A stretch of DNA of 64,000 nt from Sulfolobaceae archaeon (GTDB lineage: Archaea > Thermoproteota > Thermoprotei_A > Sulfolobales > Sulfolobaceae), in the NCBI GenBank assembly GCA_026627305.1, contig JAPNVD010000005.1, positions 1 through 64,000 on the forward strand, written 5' to 3'. Made by a program: the position numbers and the translations under genes. Position 1 is the stretch's first letter, and every line of letters starts with the position of its first letter. The notes under the pieces are model-generated. The model was given only the letters and a program-made list of their open reading frames with translations, was not told the origin of the DNA and ran no database searches. Of this stretch, positions 27,795 to 37,310 are shown one piece after another.

Positions 27795-28454
27795 TCACAT
27801 TATTCCCGATAGTTCTTTAGCCTTCTTAAAAACTTCTTCTAACATCTCTATGCTCAACCTTCTCGTCTTAACATTCCTAGGGCTTGGATGGTATGAGCCG
27901 ATAATGAAAACCTCCTTATCTTGCTTCTTAGCTATAATGATTTTACCATGACTGAACTTTTCCTTATTAACTTCATAACCCAGTTCTCTAAGGGTATCTA
28001 TGACTGCATTCCAAGCTATTATCCCTAAGGCTACAAGTACCTTGAGGTTCTTAGCCATCATTAATTCCTCTTTCAAATATGTTGAACAGTTTTTAATCTC
28101 CTCGGTAGTAGGCCTGTTCTCTGGAGGAGCACATTTCACAGCTGACGTTATATAGACGTCATATAACTTCAATTTATCATCTTTAGAAACTGAAAAAGGT
28201 TGATTTGCCAAACCAACTGCATACAACGCTTTCATCAAATTGTTAGCGCTTTCATCTCCAGTAAACATCCTCCCTGTCCTATTGCCGCCTTTTCCAGCAG
28301 GAGCTAGACCCACAATCATTATCTTGGAGTCTATACTTCCATTAGGAGGTACAGGTCTTCTCCAGTAACTCTCAGGAAAAGATGAGCGATACTTAACAAG
28401 TCTAGGGCAAAGCTTGCATGAAATTAGTCTATTCAAGAACTCATTATAACTCAT
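27795..28454 (-). CDS. uracil-DNA glycosylase, family 5 (UDGb)
   Basis: A 219-residue uracil-DNA glycosylase. Cys13 and Cys16 (SCKLCPRL) with Cys in KCAPPENRPTTEEIKNC (about 107-123) form the 4Fe-4S site. The active-site motif GLAPAGKGGNRTGRMFTGD (about 49-67) lacks the polar catalytic residue of other families, the hallmark of family 5; the second motif is SYHPSPRN (about 193). It removes uracil and other deaminated bases from DNA, important at high temperature. Divergent from the DUF1028 gene. Confidence 0.9.
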   Translation of the reverse strand: MSYNEFLNRLISCKLCPRLVKYRSSFPESYWRRPVPPNGSIDSKIMIVGLAPAGKGGNRTGRMFTGDESANNLMKALYAVGLANQPFSVSKDDKLKLYDVYITSAVKCAPPENRPTTEEIKNCSTYLKEELMMAKNLKVLVALGIIAWNAVIDTLRELGYEVNKEKFSHGKIIIAKKQDKEVFIIGSYHPSPRNVKTRRLSIEMLEEVFKKAKELSGIM

Positions 28455-28514
28455 AAGAGAATTATTAAGTACTTCAATATTGCTGTTTATAAACTTAAGT
28501 TATAATATGGATTT

Positions 28515-29327
28515 ATGACGTTTTCAATAGTTATATATGATCCGCAAGAGAAGGCTTGGGGTGTTGGGGTAGCAAGTAAGTTCTTAGCAGTAGGCGCTTT
28601 TGTACCCTGGTTGAAGGCGGGTGTTGGTGCTATAGCTACACAGGCTTTAGCAAATCTTCAGTACGGAGTAGAAGGTTTAAAACTATTAGAGAAGTATGAT
28701 GCAAAGACAACACTTGAAAAGCTTATTTCTTCCGATCCATTGAGGGATCATAGGCAAGTAGGGATTGTTGACTCAAAGGGTAATGCAGTAGCTTTCACTG
28801 GGAGCAAATGCTATCCTTATGCAGGTCATACAGTTGGTAATAACTTCACTGTTCAAGGAAACATACTCGCTGGAGAGGAAGTTATAGAGGCTATGGCTAG
28901 GGCTGCTGAAGGTAAGGGAAAGATATATGAAAAGATATTAAACGCTTTAATTGAAGCTGATAAAAAGGGAGGAGACAGAAGGGGAAGGCAGAGCGCAGCA
29001 ATAATTGTAGTGAAAGAACCTGAAGGCGACTTTAAAGAAATCAATCCCTTCAGTGTTGGCAAGTATATTGATTTAAGGGTTGATGATCATAAGGATCCCA
29101 TAAATGAACTAGCCAGAATAGTGAAGTTATGGGAGGCTATGTTCTTTGAAGAGGAAATGGTAAGCGTAAAGGAGTATGAAGACAAAATAAATGAGGCGTT
29201 GAAGAGGTTAGGATATAGTGATTTAAGAACATGGGTTGAGATTAACAACTTCGAAAATAAGTATACAGGAGATAAGATAGGTAAGAGAGTTTTGGAAGTT
29301 CTATTGAGGTCCGCAGGTCTTAATTAG
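28515..29327 (+). CDS. DUF1028 family protein (Ntn-hydrolase-like)
   Basis: A 270-residue protein. Residues 1-195 match DUF1028: MTFSIVIYDPQEKAWGVGVA, then ATQALANLQYGVEGL and DHRQVGIVD, and a Gly-rich RRGRQSAAIIVV segment. The family has an N-terminal-nucleophile hydrolase fold; here the Thr2 after the initiator Met could be the nucleophile. Residues 210-270 form a C-terminal peptidoglycan-binding-like helical domain (KRLGYSDLRTWVEINNFE). The substrate is unknown. The gene shares a palindromic GTTTATAAAC with the divergent glycosylase gene. Confidence 0.78.
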   Translation: MTFSIVIYDPQEKAWGVGVASKFLAVGAFVPWLKAGVGAIATQALANLQYGVEGLKLLEKYDAKTTLEKLISSDPLRDHRQVGIVDSKGNAVAFTGSKCYPYAGHTVGNNFTVQGNILAGEEVIEAMARAAEGKGKIYEKILNALIEADKKGGDRRGRQSAAIIVVKEPEGDFKEINPFSVGKYIDLRVDDHKDPINELARIVKLWEAMFFEEEMVSVKEYEDKINEALKRLGYSDLRTWVEINNFENKYTGDKIGKRVLEVLLRSAGLN

Positions 29328-29548
29328 TTTAACATTTTATATTCGTAATTTATAGAAATAGTTCAACATGACGTTCAATTTAAGGCTATTTTTAAAGAAA
29401 TTTTTTACAGATCGTTAAAAATAAATTATTCATTAATGATTATATACTGATATATGTTTAAGAAACGTTTATTCATCCTCTCCCCCTGGTCCACCTCCCA
29501 TCTTTTCTTTCAATCAACACTCTCCTCTAAATTTTTAGATATGGCTAT

Positions 29549-31369
29549 GTGAACTGGAGCATCACTATCATAAGCTCCCTCTTCATAGCAGTGGTATCGA
29601 TGTCCCCTTTTGTAGTGCTTTTGGGATCATTTCTTTTTGAACCAGACTACACTTCTTATTATAATTTTAAGTATGCTCTTGTTGACCAAATTAATATCAC
29701 TGACAGCTTAATAAATGACCTAGCGGACTTTCCTATAGAGAACTATACTTTCACACCCTATAACGTCACCTTATACTATACTCCTGCAATAGAAAGAGGC
29801 TACCCTTTAGTTAACGTTTTAGAGCGACTTCTCTCCCTTAATGCTTCTGAGATCTCCCCTAAGGGCTATGGACTCGTAGCGTCATTAAGTGGTTTATTTG
29901 AAAACTACTCTACTCTTTATTTTGCTAATGTTACTGCCGTATTACCCTTTAGTACTGTTAAAACCAACTTCACTAAAGTTGTGATCACTTTTCCGGTCGT
30001 TAGATCTTATCCATACTATGTATCGTATCCTCCATCAGATAAAATATCTGTGAAGAGCTCACAGCTCTTAAAGTATTACTCGATAACTGCTCACATTAAA
30101 GCCTCTATGATATATCTGAAAAGCTATCTTTTATCCACGTACAAAAAGGGTAACCATACTTACATTTATTATGCTACTGTTTACAATCTAACCTATAGTA
30201 GCTATGTCGAGAATTATAGCTACTCAGGCTATACAATAGTATGTGCTATTCAATCCTCAGGGCTTGAAACCTTAACGTTTCCTATTACGGTAAAAGTACC
30301 AGGTGGTTATGCCACATTATATCCAGCAGTAATCATCAGCCTTAGTACCACCTCTAACACTATAGGAAACTATACGGTTGTAAGATATGTTGCTAGTATA
30401 AAGGGTGTAATTCCGTACACGTTTAAAGAGGAGATGTTAAGGGATGAAGTTTTACTTGACATCCATGTACTTAATGGTTCTAGTCCTGAAACTTTAATCT
30501 ACGATAGTCTGGGCAACTCAGAATTCTTTAACTCTACCCATATAGTTACAGCTTTTAACTACTCTTTTTACGCTATAGATGGCTCCAAAGATGTTGAGAT
30601 ATATATCAAGACCCATGATGAGATTCCGTTTTATAACCAAATGGTGTTTAGAAAATGGAACGGTGGGCAGATATTAATCAACGTAACTACTAACGTTAGT
30701 TATTTATACACAAACGTTAGTGGCATTAGAGTTCAAGATGGTGTAGAATACACTCTGTCTCTACATAATACCCTCAAACTTAACGAACCCCCTTCATGGG
30801 TTTATGAAAAGATGAAGTTTGAGAATATTAGCCAAGAGTTCCTTAACGATTTAGGATTTTATTATACGATGTACCTCACGATTACTAACTTTATAAATGA
30901 ACACTTTGATGGATATCAAGATTTCCTCTACTATTTAACGGTGTTACAGCTTAACCAACAGAACATTTCAAAGTATTATCAAGCGAACCTACCACCAGAG
31001 TTTATGCTATTCTCGTTAGAGACATTTGTACATAAGCTCTCTAACTTGACCTATATAGTTCTTGTCAACGACATACCTCCAGTTTATAAGCAATATTACG
31101 ATTATTTAGTATTCAATAATGGTTACTTAGGCTTAATATTCGATAGTAATGTTAGTGACTTGTTCATCTCAGCTCCCATAAACATAACTCTCTTTTCACC
31201 ATTTAATATATCGAGAAGTGAGGTAGTTAAGTTCATTAACTTTACATTAAATACAGACGAGAAAGTAACGTTTTATAAACTTTTGGGTGAAAATATCGGA
31301 ATTTTAAAAATAATACCTGTTTACGAGAATTTCACTCTTGAAAAGATCGTATGTCCAAGTTATGAATAA
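29549..31369 (+). CDS. membrane-anchored, heavily N-glycosylated surface protein (606 aa)
   Basis: A 606-residue protein with an N-terminal membrane helix (about 5-30) and a long beta-rich, Tyr/Asn/Ser/Thr-rich exterior region. I count roughly two dozen N-x-S/T sequons (for example NITD, NYTF, NVTL, NASE), far above average. There are almost no cysteines and no clear C-terminal anchor. No family recognised. It is followed 30 bp later by the oligosaccharyltransferase gene aglB. The GTG start at 29549 has no obvious SD or TATA at leaderless distance, so the start is uncertain. Confidence 0.65.
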   Translation: MNWSITIISSLFIAVVSMSPFVVLLGSFLFEPDYTSYYNFKYALVDQINITDSLINDLADFPIENYTFTPYNVTLYYTPAIERGYPLVNVLERLLSLNASEISPKGYGLVASLSGLFENYSTLYFANVTAVLPFSTVKTNFTKVVITFPVVRSYPYYVSYPPSDKISVKSSQLLKYYSITAHIKASMIYLKSYLLSTYKKGNHTYIYYATVYNLTYSSYVENYSYSGYTIVCAIQSSGLETLTFPITVKVPGGYATLYPAVIISLSTTSNTIGNYTVVRYVASIKGVIPYTFKEEMLRDEVLLDIHVLNGSSPETLIYDSLGNSEFFNSTHIVTAFNYSFYAIDGSKDVEIYIKTHDEIPFYNQMVFRKWNGGQILINVTTNVSYLYTNVSGIRVQDGVEYTLSLHNTLKLNEPPSWVYEKMKFENISQEFLNDLGFYYTMYLTITNFINEHFDGYQDFLYYLTVLQLNQQNISKYYQANLPPEFMLFSLETFVHKLSNLTYIVLVNDIPPVYKQYYDYLVFNNGYLGLIFDSNVSDLFISAPINITLFSPFNISRSEVVKFINFTLNTDEKVTFYKLLGENIGILKIIPVYENFTLEKIVCPSYE

Positions 31370-31370
31370 G

Positions 31371-31378
31371 TTTTTAGG
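31371..31378 (+). promoter_or_regulatory. TATA box of aglB
   Basis: TTTTTAGG, overlapping the AAG after the preceding stop, is centred about 26 nt before ATG 31400, giving aglB its own leaderless promoter. Confidence 0.5.
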
Positions 31379-31399
31379 CAGATATTTGAATTAGATTCT

Positions 31400-33685
31400 A
31401 TGCAATCATTAAAGAGTATAACGAGTTCAAGGATTAGTAAAAGGGCGTTAGAGGCCCTAATTGTCTCCTCCTTAGCTCTAGTATCAATGCTAATTAGAGC
31501 TCTGAGCACCAATTGGCCTCTATCTATTAACGGCTTCGACTCTTGGTACCTCTTTTACAATGCGTTATTGATAGCCTCAGCACATGGGAACTGGTATGCT
31601 GTACCTCCAGATGTCCATGCCTGGTTCCCTTGGGGATATGCCATTGAGTTGGGTGATACTATAGGGTTACCATTTATAGTTGCGTTATTCTCTTTGCCTT
31701 TCTATTCTTCCTTCGGAGCAAATGCAGTCTATACAGTAACGTTATTTATGGATATTGCATTAGCAGGGCTAGGAGTGCTAGCTGCTTATTTGGCAGTAGA
31801 AGGTCTAACAAAGAGCAAGATTGCAGGATACATTGCAGCTGCCATAATAGCGGTATCACCATCATTAACGTATAAGAACATAATTGGAGGACTGCCGAAG
31901 ACCTCTTGGGGAGGAGTGTTCGTATTATTCTCTATATATTTACTTGATCTTGCTATTAAGAAGGACAAGCCGATATACTCCATAGTTGCAGGTATAATAT
32001 TGTTCTTAGCTGAGATATCTTGGGGAGGTTATACCTATATTGACCTAGCCCTAATAGTTGCAGCGTTCTTGATAATACTGCTCAACAAGAATTCTGAAAC
32101 CGTAGCTAAGAACTACAGCATAATGGCAATTGTCACGGCTTTCTTAACATCCCTAGCCCCTAACAACATAGGGTTTATGTCAGGGTTAGCCCATGGACTA
32201 TCAATGCTTTTAGTAGGAGCTTTCCTATACTTAGACCTCTATTTGAGGAAAATAATACCTGAGGACCTTAAAGATTCTAGACCGCTTATACTCAGCGGAG
32301 TTATTGGTGCAATCTTAGTTGTAGCTATACTAGCTTTAGGATTCTTGGGATTAGGTGCTGGTATACCTGCTAGGTATTTTGCTATAATTAATCCCTTCTT
32401 CCAGTATAGCGTACCTATAGATAGAACAGTTGCAGAATATATCCCACAGTCAATTACAGCTATGATTGAAGATTTCGGAGTTGCAATATTCTTATCAATA
32501 ATGGGAATCTACTACATCTTAAGAAAACCATCATTTAGTGGGCTATGGTTAGTAGTGTTAGGTGCAGCGAGCATATTGGGAACTTCAGAACAGCCCTATC
32601 TGTTCAATTATACAGCCTATATGGTAGCCGCATTAGCTGGAGTTGGAGTTTATTATATAATTTCAGCTATAGGTAATAGGACTACGGCATCAAAGATAAC
32701 TGCAATACTATTCTTAGCATTTATTGGATTATCGTTAATAGCTGATGGTGCTGCTGCAGTAGTGGCAAGTAATGCACCGAATGCCATATATAACTCTGCA
32801 ACTTCTTATGTGGTTAACAACTATGCGTGGGTTTCTGCACTTGATTGGATAAGGACACATACACCTCAACATTCGTTCATATTGTCATGGTGGGACTACG
32901 GTTATTGGATTGAGGTAGTAGGAAATAGAACTGTCATTGATGAGAATAACACTTTGAACGGAACACAAATACGTTTAATGGCCGAAATATTCTTAAACAA
33001 TGAGACTTTCGCTGTAAACGTATTAGAAAAAGATTTCCATCTATACCCCTATGGAAGCCCCAATTATACCATACCTGTATACATTGTAGCTTACGATGCT
33101 GTAACAATTGTTAGTGGTGGGAGTAATCAGTTTGAGGCTTTCCTTGGATATCCTCCAGATATGCCAGGGCCCTTCTTGGGTTATACAACTAGCCTCGGAG
33201 ACATCGCAAAAGCTATGGGCGCTATGACGATAATTGCTGGATACAATCAAACGAAGTATGTGAACATAACAGAGTTAACTAGTTTAATAAACTCTACAAT
33301 AAACGCCTATGCACAGATTAACCCAACATTTGCTAGTGAGCTTATCAGTCAAATAGAGTCTGCAGAGCCATTAGCTTGGACTTCATATACCTACAACACA
33401 ATGATAGCTGACATGTTCATAGAAGGTTTACAAGTAGCTTTTCCAGGAATTCCAGTTATTGCTCCATTTACTGCAACATTATCATCTTCTGGACAAGTAA
33501 CAGGAACTCCGTTACCTACAGTTATGATGAATTACTTCCAGCCAGTGTATGTCTCATTATCTCCACTAACTGTTGGTGGAAATCCGTCTCTTGGAGGGAT
33601 ATATAGAGTATATATAATGGTAGTAGTATATCAGTTCGTACAGCCTGGCACAATAGTAAGCCCAACTGTTGTAGTCAACAGTTAA
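31400..33685 (+). CDS. aglB: oligosaccharyltransferase AglB (STT3 family)
   Basis: A 761-residue GT66 enzyme. Residues 15-480 hold about 13 membrane helices, with the first-loop acidic motif in [11 protein letters not shown] (about 45). The external catalytic signature WWDYGYWI lies at about 497-504, followed by [12 protein letters not shown]. It transfers a preassembled lipid-linked glycan to Asn in N-x-S/T of exported proteins such as the S-layer and archaellins. It ends in a short beta-rich exterior domain and overlaps the convergent nop10 by 11 nt. Confidence 0.93.
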   Translation: MQSLKSITSSRISKRALEALIVSSLALVSMLIRALSTNWPLSINGFDSWYLFYNALLIASAHGNWYAVPPDVHAWFPWGYAIELGDTIGLPFIVALFSLPFYSSFGANAVYTVTLFMDIALAGLGVLAAYLAVEGLTKSKIAGYIAAAIIAVSPSLTYKNIIGGLPKTSWGGVFVLFSIYLLDLAIKKDKPIYSIVAGIILFLAEISWGGYTYIDLALIVAAFLIILLNKNSETVAKNYSIMAIVTAFLTSLAPNNIGFMSGLAHGLSMLLVGAFLYLDLYLRKIIPEDLKDSRPLILSGVIGAILVVAILALGFLGLGAGIPARYFAIINPFFQYSVPIDRTVAEYIPQSITAMIEDFGVAIFLSIMGIYYILRKPSFSGLWLVVLGAASILGTSEQPYLFNYTAYMVAALAGVGVYYIISAIGNRTTASKITAILFLAFIGLSLIADGAAAVVASNAPNAIYNSATSYVVNNYAWVSALDWIRTHTPQHSFILSWWDYGYWIEVVGNRTVIDENNTLNGTQIRLMAEIFLNNETFAVNVLEKDFHLYPYGSPNYTIPVYIVAYDAVTIVSGGSNQFEAFLGYPPDMPGPFLGYTTSLGDIAKAMGAMTIIAGYNQTKYVNITELTSLINSTINAYAQINPTFASELISQIESAEPLAWTSYTYNTMIADMFIEGLQVAFPGIPVIAPFTATLSSSGQVTGTPLPTVMMNYFQPVYVSLSPLTVGGNPSLGGIYRVYIMVVVYQFVQPGTIVSPTVVVNS

Positions 33686-33845
33686 GCTTTATCCCTTTTT
33701 TATTCTCTATCCTATATTTTACATATTTGTCCTCGGGCGAAAATCTAGGAGGATGGGGTATAATAGTAGGAGTCGAACAAATAGGACAAACATCTTTTAG
33801 AGTATATGTTCCACATTTAGGACACTTCCTTAATTTCCACTTCAT
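33675..33845 (-). CDS. nop10: H/ACA ribonucleoprotein Nop10
   Basis: Below the ORF-track cutoff; found by translating the gap. The 56-residue product reads [20 protein letters not shown], then [19 protein letters not shown] and [17 protein letters not shown], matching Nop10 throughout: zinc ribbon C8/C11/C20/C23, the [11 protein letters not shown] linker and the basic C-terminal helix. Nop10 bridges Cbf5 and L7Ae in the guide-RNA pseudouridylation complex. The ATG lies 2 nt after the aIF2-alpha stop, the standard archaeal order S27e-aIF2-alpha-Nop10. The stop overlaps aglB by 11 nt. Confidence 0.95.
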   Translation of the reverse strand: MKWKLRKCPKCGTYTLKDVCPICSTPTIIPHPPRFSPEDKYVKYRIENKKGIKLNC

Positions 33846-33847
33846 CT

Positions 33848-34651
33848 TTAACTACCTGAGAATAAGTTGAACTCGACATCTTCTTCTTTTGAAATCTCTC
33901 TCATCTTTCCTATTAGTTCATCCATGATCTTTGAAAGCTCCTTACCGTCAGTACCTATTAGGTCTATCCTATATCTAGGTGCGCCTATAGTGTAGATCTT
34001 TAAGTTTATTATCTCATCCTCATAAGCCCTAGATATCTCAGCTATCTCCTCAAACACCTTCTTAATCTTTTCCACACCCAGAGAATCCTTACTCCTCAAC
34101 ATAACAACCTTTGAGACCTTAACTCTCTTCTCTTCCATATGCTTACTTGTCTCTTCTATTAGGGGCTTAATCCACTCTTTAGGAACACCAGCATCTATTA
34201 GCACTTTTTCCCCTTCTTTTGTAGCCTTCTCTAAGGCTCCTAATATATCGCCATATTTGTCCATTAGAGGCCATCCAACTACTTGCCAAGCTTCCTGTTC
34301 CTTTTTAGATAGCTTTTGCGCTACCAACTCTAATATCTTGTCTGCCTTTTGCAGCCTCTTCCACATAGCTAGCTTTTTCCTTCTCTCGTCTTCGTTTACC
34401 TTCTTTAAGGACACATCTATAGTTCCCTTAGATCTATCTATCCTTATTACCTTTACGACAATCTTCCTCCCTTCTTTCAGAACATCTTTTATATTCTTTA
34501 CCCATTTACTACTTACTTCACTCCAAGGTAAGAAGGCTTGAATATTCCCAAATTCATCTAAGGTTACATAGGCACCATAATCAAAAACTTGTTTTACCGT
34601 TGCGATAACCAGTTCATCATGGTCTGGTATGTTGCGTTTATTGTATATCAT
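33848..34651 (-). CDS. translation initiation factor aIF2 alpha subunit
   Basis: A 267-residue aIF2-alpha. An S1/OB domain occupies about 10-85 ([22 protein letters not shown], ending [10 protein letters not shown]), followed by a helical domain (about 90-175) and an alpha/beta domain ending near 262. Together with the beta and gamma subunits it brings initiator tRNA to the small ribosomal subunit. The sequence is full length. It begins 1 nt after rpS27e and is followed 2 nt later by nop10, all in one operon. Confidence 0.96.
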   Translation of the reverse strand: MIYNKRNIPDHDELVIATVKQVFDYGAYVTLDEFGNIQAFLPWSEVSSKWVKNIKDVLKEGRKIVVKVIRIDRSKGTIDVSLKKVNEDERRKKLAMWKRLQKADKILELVAQKLSKKEQEAWQVVGWPLMDKYGDILGALEKATKEGEKVLIDAGVPKEWIKPLIEETSKHMEEKRVKVSKVVMLRSKDSLGVEKIKKVFEEIAEISRAYEDEIINLKIYTIGAPRYRIDLIGTDGKELSKIMDELIGKMREISKEEDVEFNLFSGS

Positions 34652-34652
34652 T

Positions 34653-34850
34653 TTAACCCAATATTCTTACTATTTCTCCAACTATTTTTGCTTTACCACC
34701 AGTTGAATACGCTAATTGGGTTCCACATGAAAGGCATCTCACTGGAAACGTTGCATGGGAAAATACTATTTGCTCGTTTCCACAGTTGGGACACTTAACC
34801 CTCAAAAACCTGCTTTTAGGTTCAGGAATTAGAATTCTACTCTTCCTCAT
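34653..34850 (-). CDS. rps27e: ribosomal protein S27e
   Basis: A 65-residue zinc-ribbon ribosomal protein: [24 protein letters not shown] gives the two C-x2-C pairs (about 20-42), and the KSRFLRVKC lead and VGEIVRILG end are typical. Its ATG overlaps the stop of L44e (TAATG). Component of the small subunit. Confidence 0.96.
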   Translation of the reverse strand: MRKSRILIPEPKSRFLRVKCPNCGNEQIVFSHATFPVRCLSCGTQLAYSTGGKAKIVGEIVRILG

Positions 34851-35137
34851 TATTTAGCCACCTCCACTAACTCCAACTTCTTTACCCTTATTCCCTCTTT
34901 CACTATCGTATAACCGCACTTAGAACATTTTAACAATAATGTTTGCTTCTTGGTGACCTTTGCAAATCTCTTCTGTTCAGGCTTTCTTTTGCTTCCATAT
35001 CCCAAGTTCTTCCTATCATACCTTCTCTGTCCTTCAGCTAAAGTCCTCCTCTTTCCTCCCTTATATAAGCTTACGGAGTGTTGTGTATGTGTTTTGCATT
35101 TAGGGCAGTATGTGACGATGACCTTTGGAACTTTCAT
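34850..35137 (-). CDS. rpl44e: ribosomal protein L44e
   Basis: A 95-residue large-subunit protein. It has the N-terminal [12 protein letters not shown] ribbon, the invariant basic segment [21 protein letters not shown], and the C-terminal [16 protein letters not shown] ribbon. Full length. It lies 13 bp after gins15 and shares TAATG with S27e, so replication and translation genes are in one transcript. Confidence 0.96.
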   Translation of the reverse strand: MKVPKVIVTYCPKCKTHTQHSVSLYKGGKRRTLAEGQRRYDRKNLGYGSKRKPEQKRFAKVTKKQTLLLKCSKCGYTIVKEGIRVKKLELVEVAK

Positions 35138-35150
35138 ATCAGCATTCTTA

Positions 35151-35585
35151 TTATAAATTGGGAGTTATATATCCTGCGGTTGTTAATATCAATGCTTTAT
35201 CGAGGCTTAAGGCGATGAGATCCCCCTTATTTAGCCTTACGTTTTGATATAAAAATGGATTCAAAACCCTACATAGGACTTTATTACCATAAAACTGGTA
35301 TTTCCCAGTCACGAATTCAACATAAAATCTCTTTATTGTTTCTATAAGTGAGAACAAGAACGAATCAAAACCACTTATTTTTCCATTTTCTAGGTACTTG
35401 GACAGCCTAAGCTCGAAGAGGGACTCCGCTAACTGTTCATATATCTTTATCTCTTCTTGATGAAGCTCATCATTATACTTTGACCTAATTTTCCTCAGTA
35501 CCTCTGCTATCTTAATTATATCTTCTAATTTTATGTCTACAGCATCAGAAGATTTCAGTTCCTTATCGACTATCTCATCTAACAA
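35151..35585 (-). CDS. gins15: GINS complex subunit Gins15
   Basis: A 144-residue protein with an N-terminal helical A domain and a short C-terminal beta B domain ([17 protein letters not shown], about 108-124), the order of the Sld5/Psf1 class. GINS joins MCM and Cdc45/RecJ in the replicative helicase. The identification rests partly on position: in Sulfolobales gins15 directly follows priS. The TTG start lies inside the end of priS, overlapping by 11 nt. Confidence 0.85.
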   Translation of the reverse strand: MLDEIVDKELKSSDAVDIKLEDIIKIAEVLRKIRSKYNDELHQEEIKIYEQLAESLFELRLSKYLENGKISGFDSFLFSLIETIKRFYVEFVTGKYQFYGNKVLCRVLNPFLYQNVRLNKGDLIALSLDKALILTTAGYITPNL

Positions 35586-36555
35586 AAGCCTTCACCACCC
35601 CTAAACCCTTTAACGCTAAATAGACTCCCACGGAAGCGTCAAGCTTTATTGGCACATCTTTTTCTAGCTTAACCTTTTGGGAGAAAGCTGTCAGCTCCAC
35701 AGTATATGATGGCAAGAATGCCACTACACCCCTAAAAGGCGAAAGATGATCTCCAAACTCAAAGGAATCTATATCGTCAACCTTCTTGACTATAAGACCG
35801 GACTTACCGTTTATTGAGTTCTCTATCCTTTCCAGCCTCCTTATATCTATCGTTACTTGCTTATCTATATTAATATGCGAGATACCCCTTGCTTGCCTAC
35901 CAGGCCATCCAGGATCTTCCTTAAACGATCCAACATATTCTGGAACCTTCTCGCCACTAACATACATAGCTATTTCTTGCCTGGCCTCCGGAGGGAGGAG
36001 TGCACAATCCCCGAAACAGGGAACTCTGATATGAAAACCCCTATTACCTGAAAAACTTACTATTGGACTTAAGCCAAAGTCCTGCTTTAAAATATCTACA
36101 ACTGCTTTTGCGGACTCCTTTAATTTCTCTACACAATCCTTATCTATCTCAAAGTACTCCTCAACATTAGAACAAGTTGAAGGGTCCTCTACAGCTGTTC
36201 CAGTATCCTGACAAAGGTAGATCTTTTTACTACCCCCACATACCTCATCTGCATCTAGATCAAAGAGAAGATCTGAGCCTAACCAACCTTTAGCTTCCAA
36301 ATCCTTTTCTGCAGGCAATTGATACCTAGCTACGGAGTAATAAAGATGTAAAGGAACTGTCTTTAGCACAAAAGCCTTAAGCTCTTGCGGGTTAGTAAAA
36401 GATAGATGCCTTATATAAGGTCCTCCACCAAAAGGTTGTACTGCAAATTCTCTTAATTCCATGTCGTCTGGTAGGATGAGCTCTGCCTTAGAATAATATT
36501 CTGTAAAAAACATCTTAATTATATTATTCAGCCCTGGGAGCGATGTAGAAGTCAA
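35575..36555 (-). CDS. priS: DNA primase catalytic small subunit PriS
   Basis: An archaeo-eukaryotic primase of 326 residues. The catalytic acidic triplet is DLLFDLDADE (near residue 97), the nucleotide-binding motif SGNRGFHIRVP (near 168), and Cys residues between them (CGGSKKIYLC) correspond to the zinc stem. The ORF track starts at ATG 36609, far inside the PCNA gene. I place the start at TTG 36555 because GGAGG lies 5 nt upstream and the N-terminus (TSTSLPGLNNIIKMFF) then matches the length of known Sulfolobus PriS, whose start reads ...TNLIKSFFRNYY. This overlaps pcna by 32 nt. ATG 36513 is a third option. Confidence 0.92.
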   Translation of the reverse strand: MTSTSLPGLNNIIKMFFTEYYSKAELILPDDMELREFAVQPFGGGPYIRHLSFTNPQELKAFVLKTVPLHLYYSVARYQLPAEKDLEAKGWLGSDLLFDLDADEVCGGSKKIYLCQDTGTAVEDPSTCSNVEEYFEIDKDCVEKLKESAKAVVDILKQDFGLSPIVSFSGNRGFHIRVPCFGDCALLPPEARQEIAMYVSGEKVPEYVGSFKEDPGWPGRQARGISHINIDKQVTIDIRRLERIENSINGKSGLIVKKVDDIDSFEFGDHLSPFRGVVAFLPSYTVELTAFSQKVKLEKDVPIKLDASVGVYLALKGLGVVKAFVR

Positions 36556-37264
36556 AGTATCCTCCCTGTGGTAGTTCGTAATGTAGTTTAGCCGGTAACT
36601 GAGAGCCAAACCTAATCTCTAGTGTATCCGAAGCCCTCGCTACCTTAGTTGTATTCTCTATATATTCCATTCCATAAGTTGATGATGCCTCACCACCTTC
36701 ATACTCTAAGAGCATACCATTAGCCTGGCTGAGCTCCACAGCAGACTCGCCTAAATCGCCAGCGGTCTTAAGAACTATCTTATCTTGCTTAGCCTCAAAC
36801 GTTATGGCTTCACCAATTTCCGCTAGACTATCTATTATATCCGCAAAAGTTATTGTTAATGTCTTAGCCCTTATGGGCAGATCCAGGTTTAAGGAAGGCA
36901 TTTCAGTCTCAGAGGCTTGTATAGTAGGTAACTCGAACTCCCTCTCAAATTCACCATCGTAAAATAGCCTTACTTTACCCTCCTCTATTTCAATACTTAC
37001 AGCATCCTCTTTTTCAGCCCTCTTTATCACATCAGCGAAGTCCTCTAAGTTGAACCCGACCTTTAGTTGATCCTGCTCAACTTCATAAGTATCGAAATAT
37101 GAGGCTGGCATGAAGAGGTCTATTAATACAACCTTTGATGAATCCATACCGTTGATTTTCAATCCCTCTTTAGATAAAACAAATGTAGCCTCATCTAGAA
37201 ACTCACTTAAAGTTGTAATAATATCTTTAAACCCAACTGCATCAGCTAACTTTAGTTTTGCCAT
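36524..37264 (-). CDS. pcna2: DNA sliding clamp subunit PCNA2
   Basis: About 246 residues of clamp fold. The interdomain region, AKTLTITFADIIDSLAEIGE and the C-terminal DFYIAPRAE match Sulfolobus PCNA2, one of three different subunits that form the heterotrimeric ring. The clamp tethers polymerase, Fen1 and ligase. The track starts at ATG 37285; ATG 37264 (MAKLKLADAVGF) is preferred because a TTTTAAATC box lies about 27 nt upstream and the family begins there. The 3' end contains the start of priS. Confidence 0.93.
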   Translation of the reverse strand: MAKLKLADAVGFKDIITTLSEFLDEATFVLSKEGLKINGMDSSKVVLIDLFMPASYFDTYEVEQDQLKVGFNLEDFADVIKRAEKEDAVSIEIEEGKVRLFYDGEFEREFELPTIQASETEMPSLNLDLPIRAKTLTITFADIIDSLAEIGEAITFEAKQDKIVLKTAGDLGESAVELSQANGMLLEYEGGEASSTYGMEYIENTTKVARASDTLEIRFGSQLPAKLHYELPQGGYFDFYIAPRAE

Positions 37265-37310
37265 ATCAACTTTTATATTAAACAAAGAGATTTAAAACGT
37301 CATATATTAA

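Noticed and set aside
29471-29521. CTTTCAATC near 29507 recalls the end of Sulfolobus CRISPR repeats, and a minus-strand frame MGGGPGGEDE is nearby
   Set aside because: Only one short match, no repeated units or spacers, and the 10-residue frame is too short and without context to call a gene.
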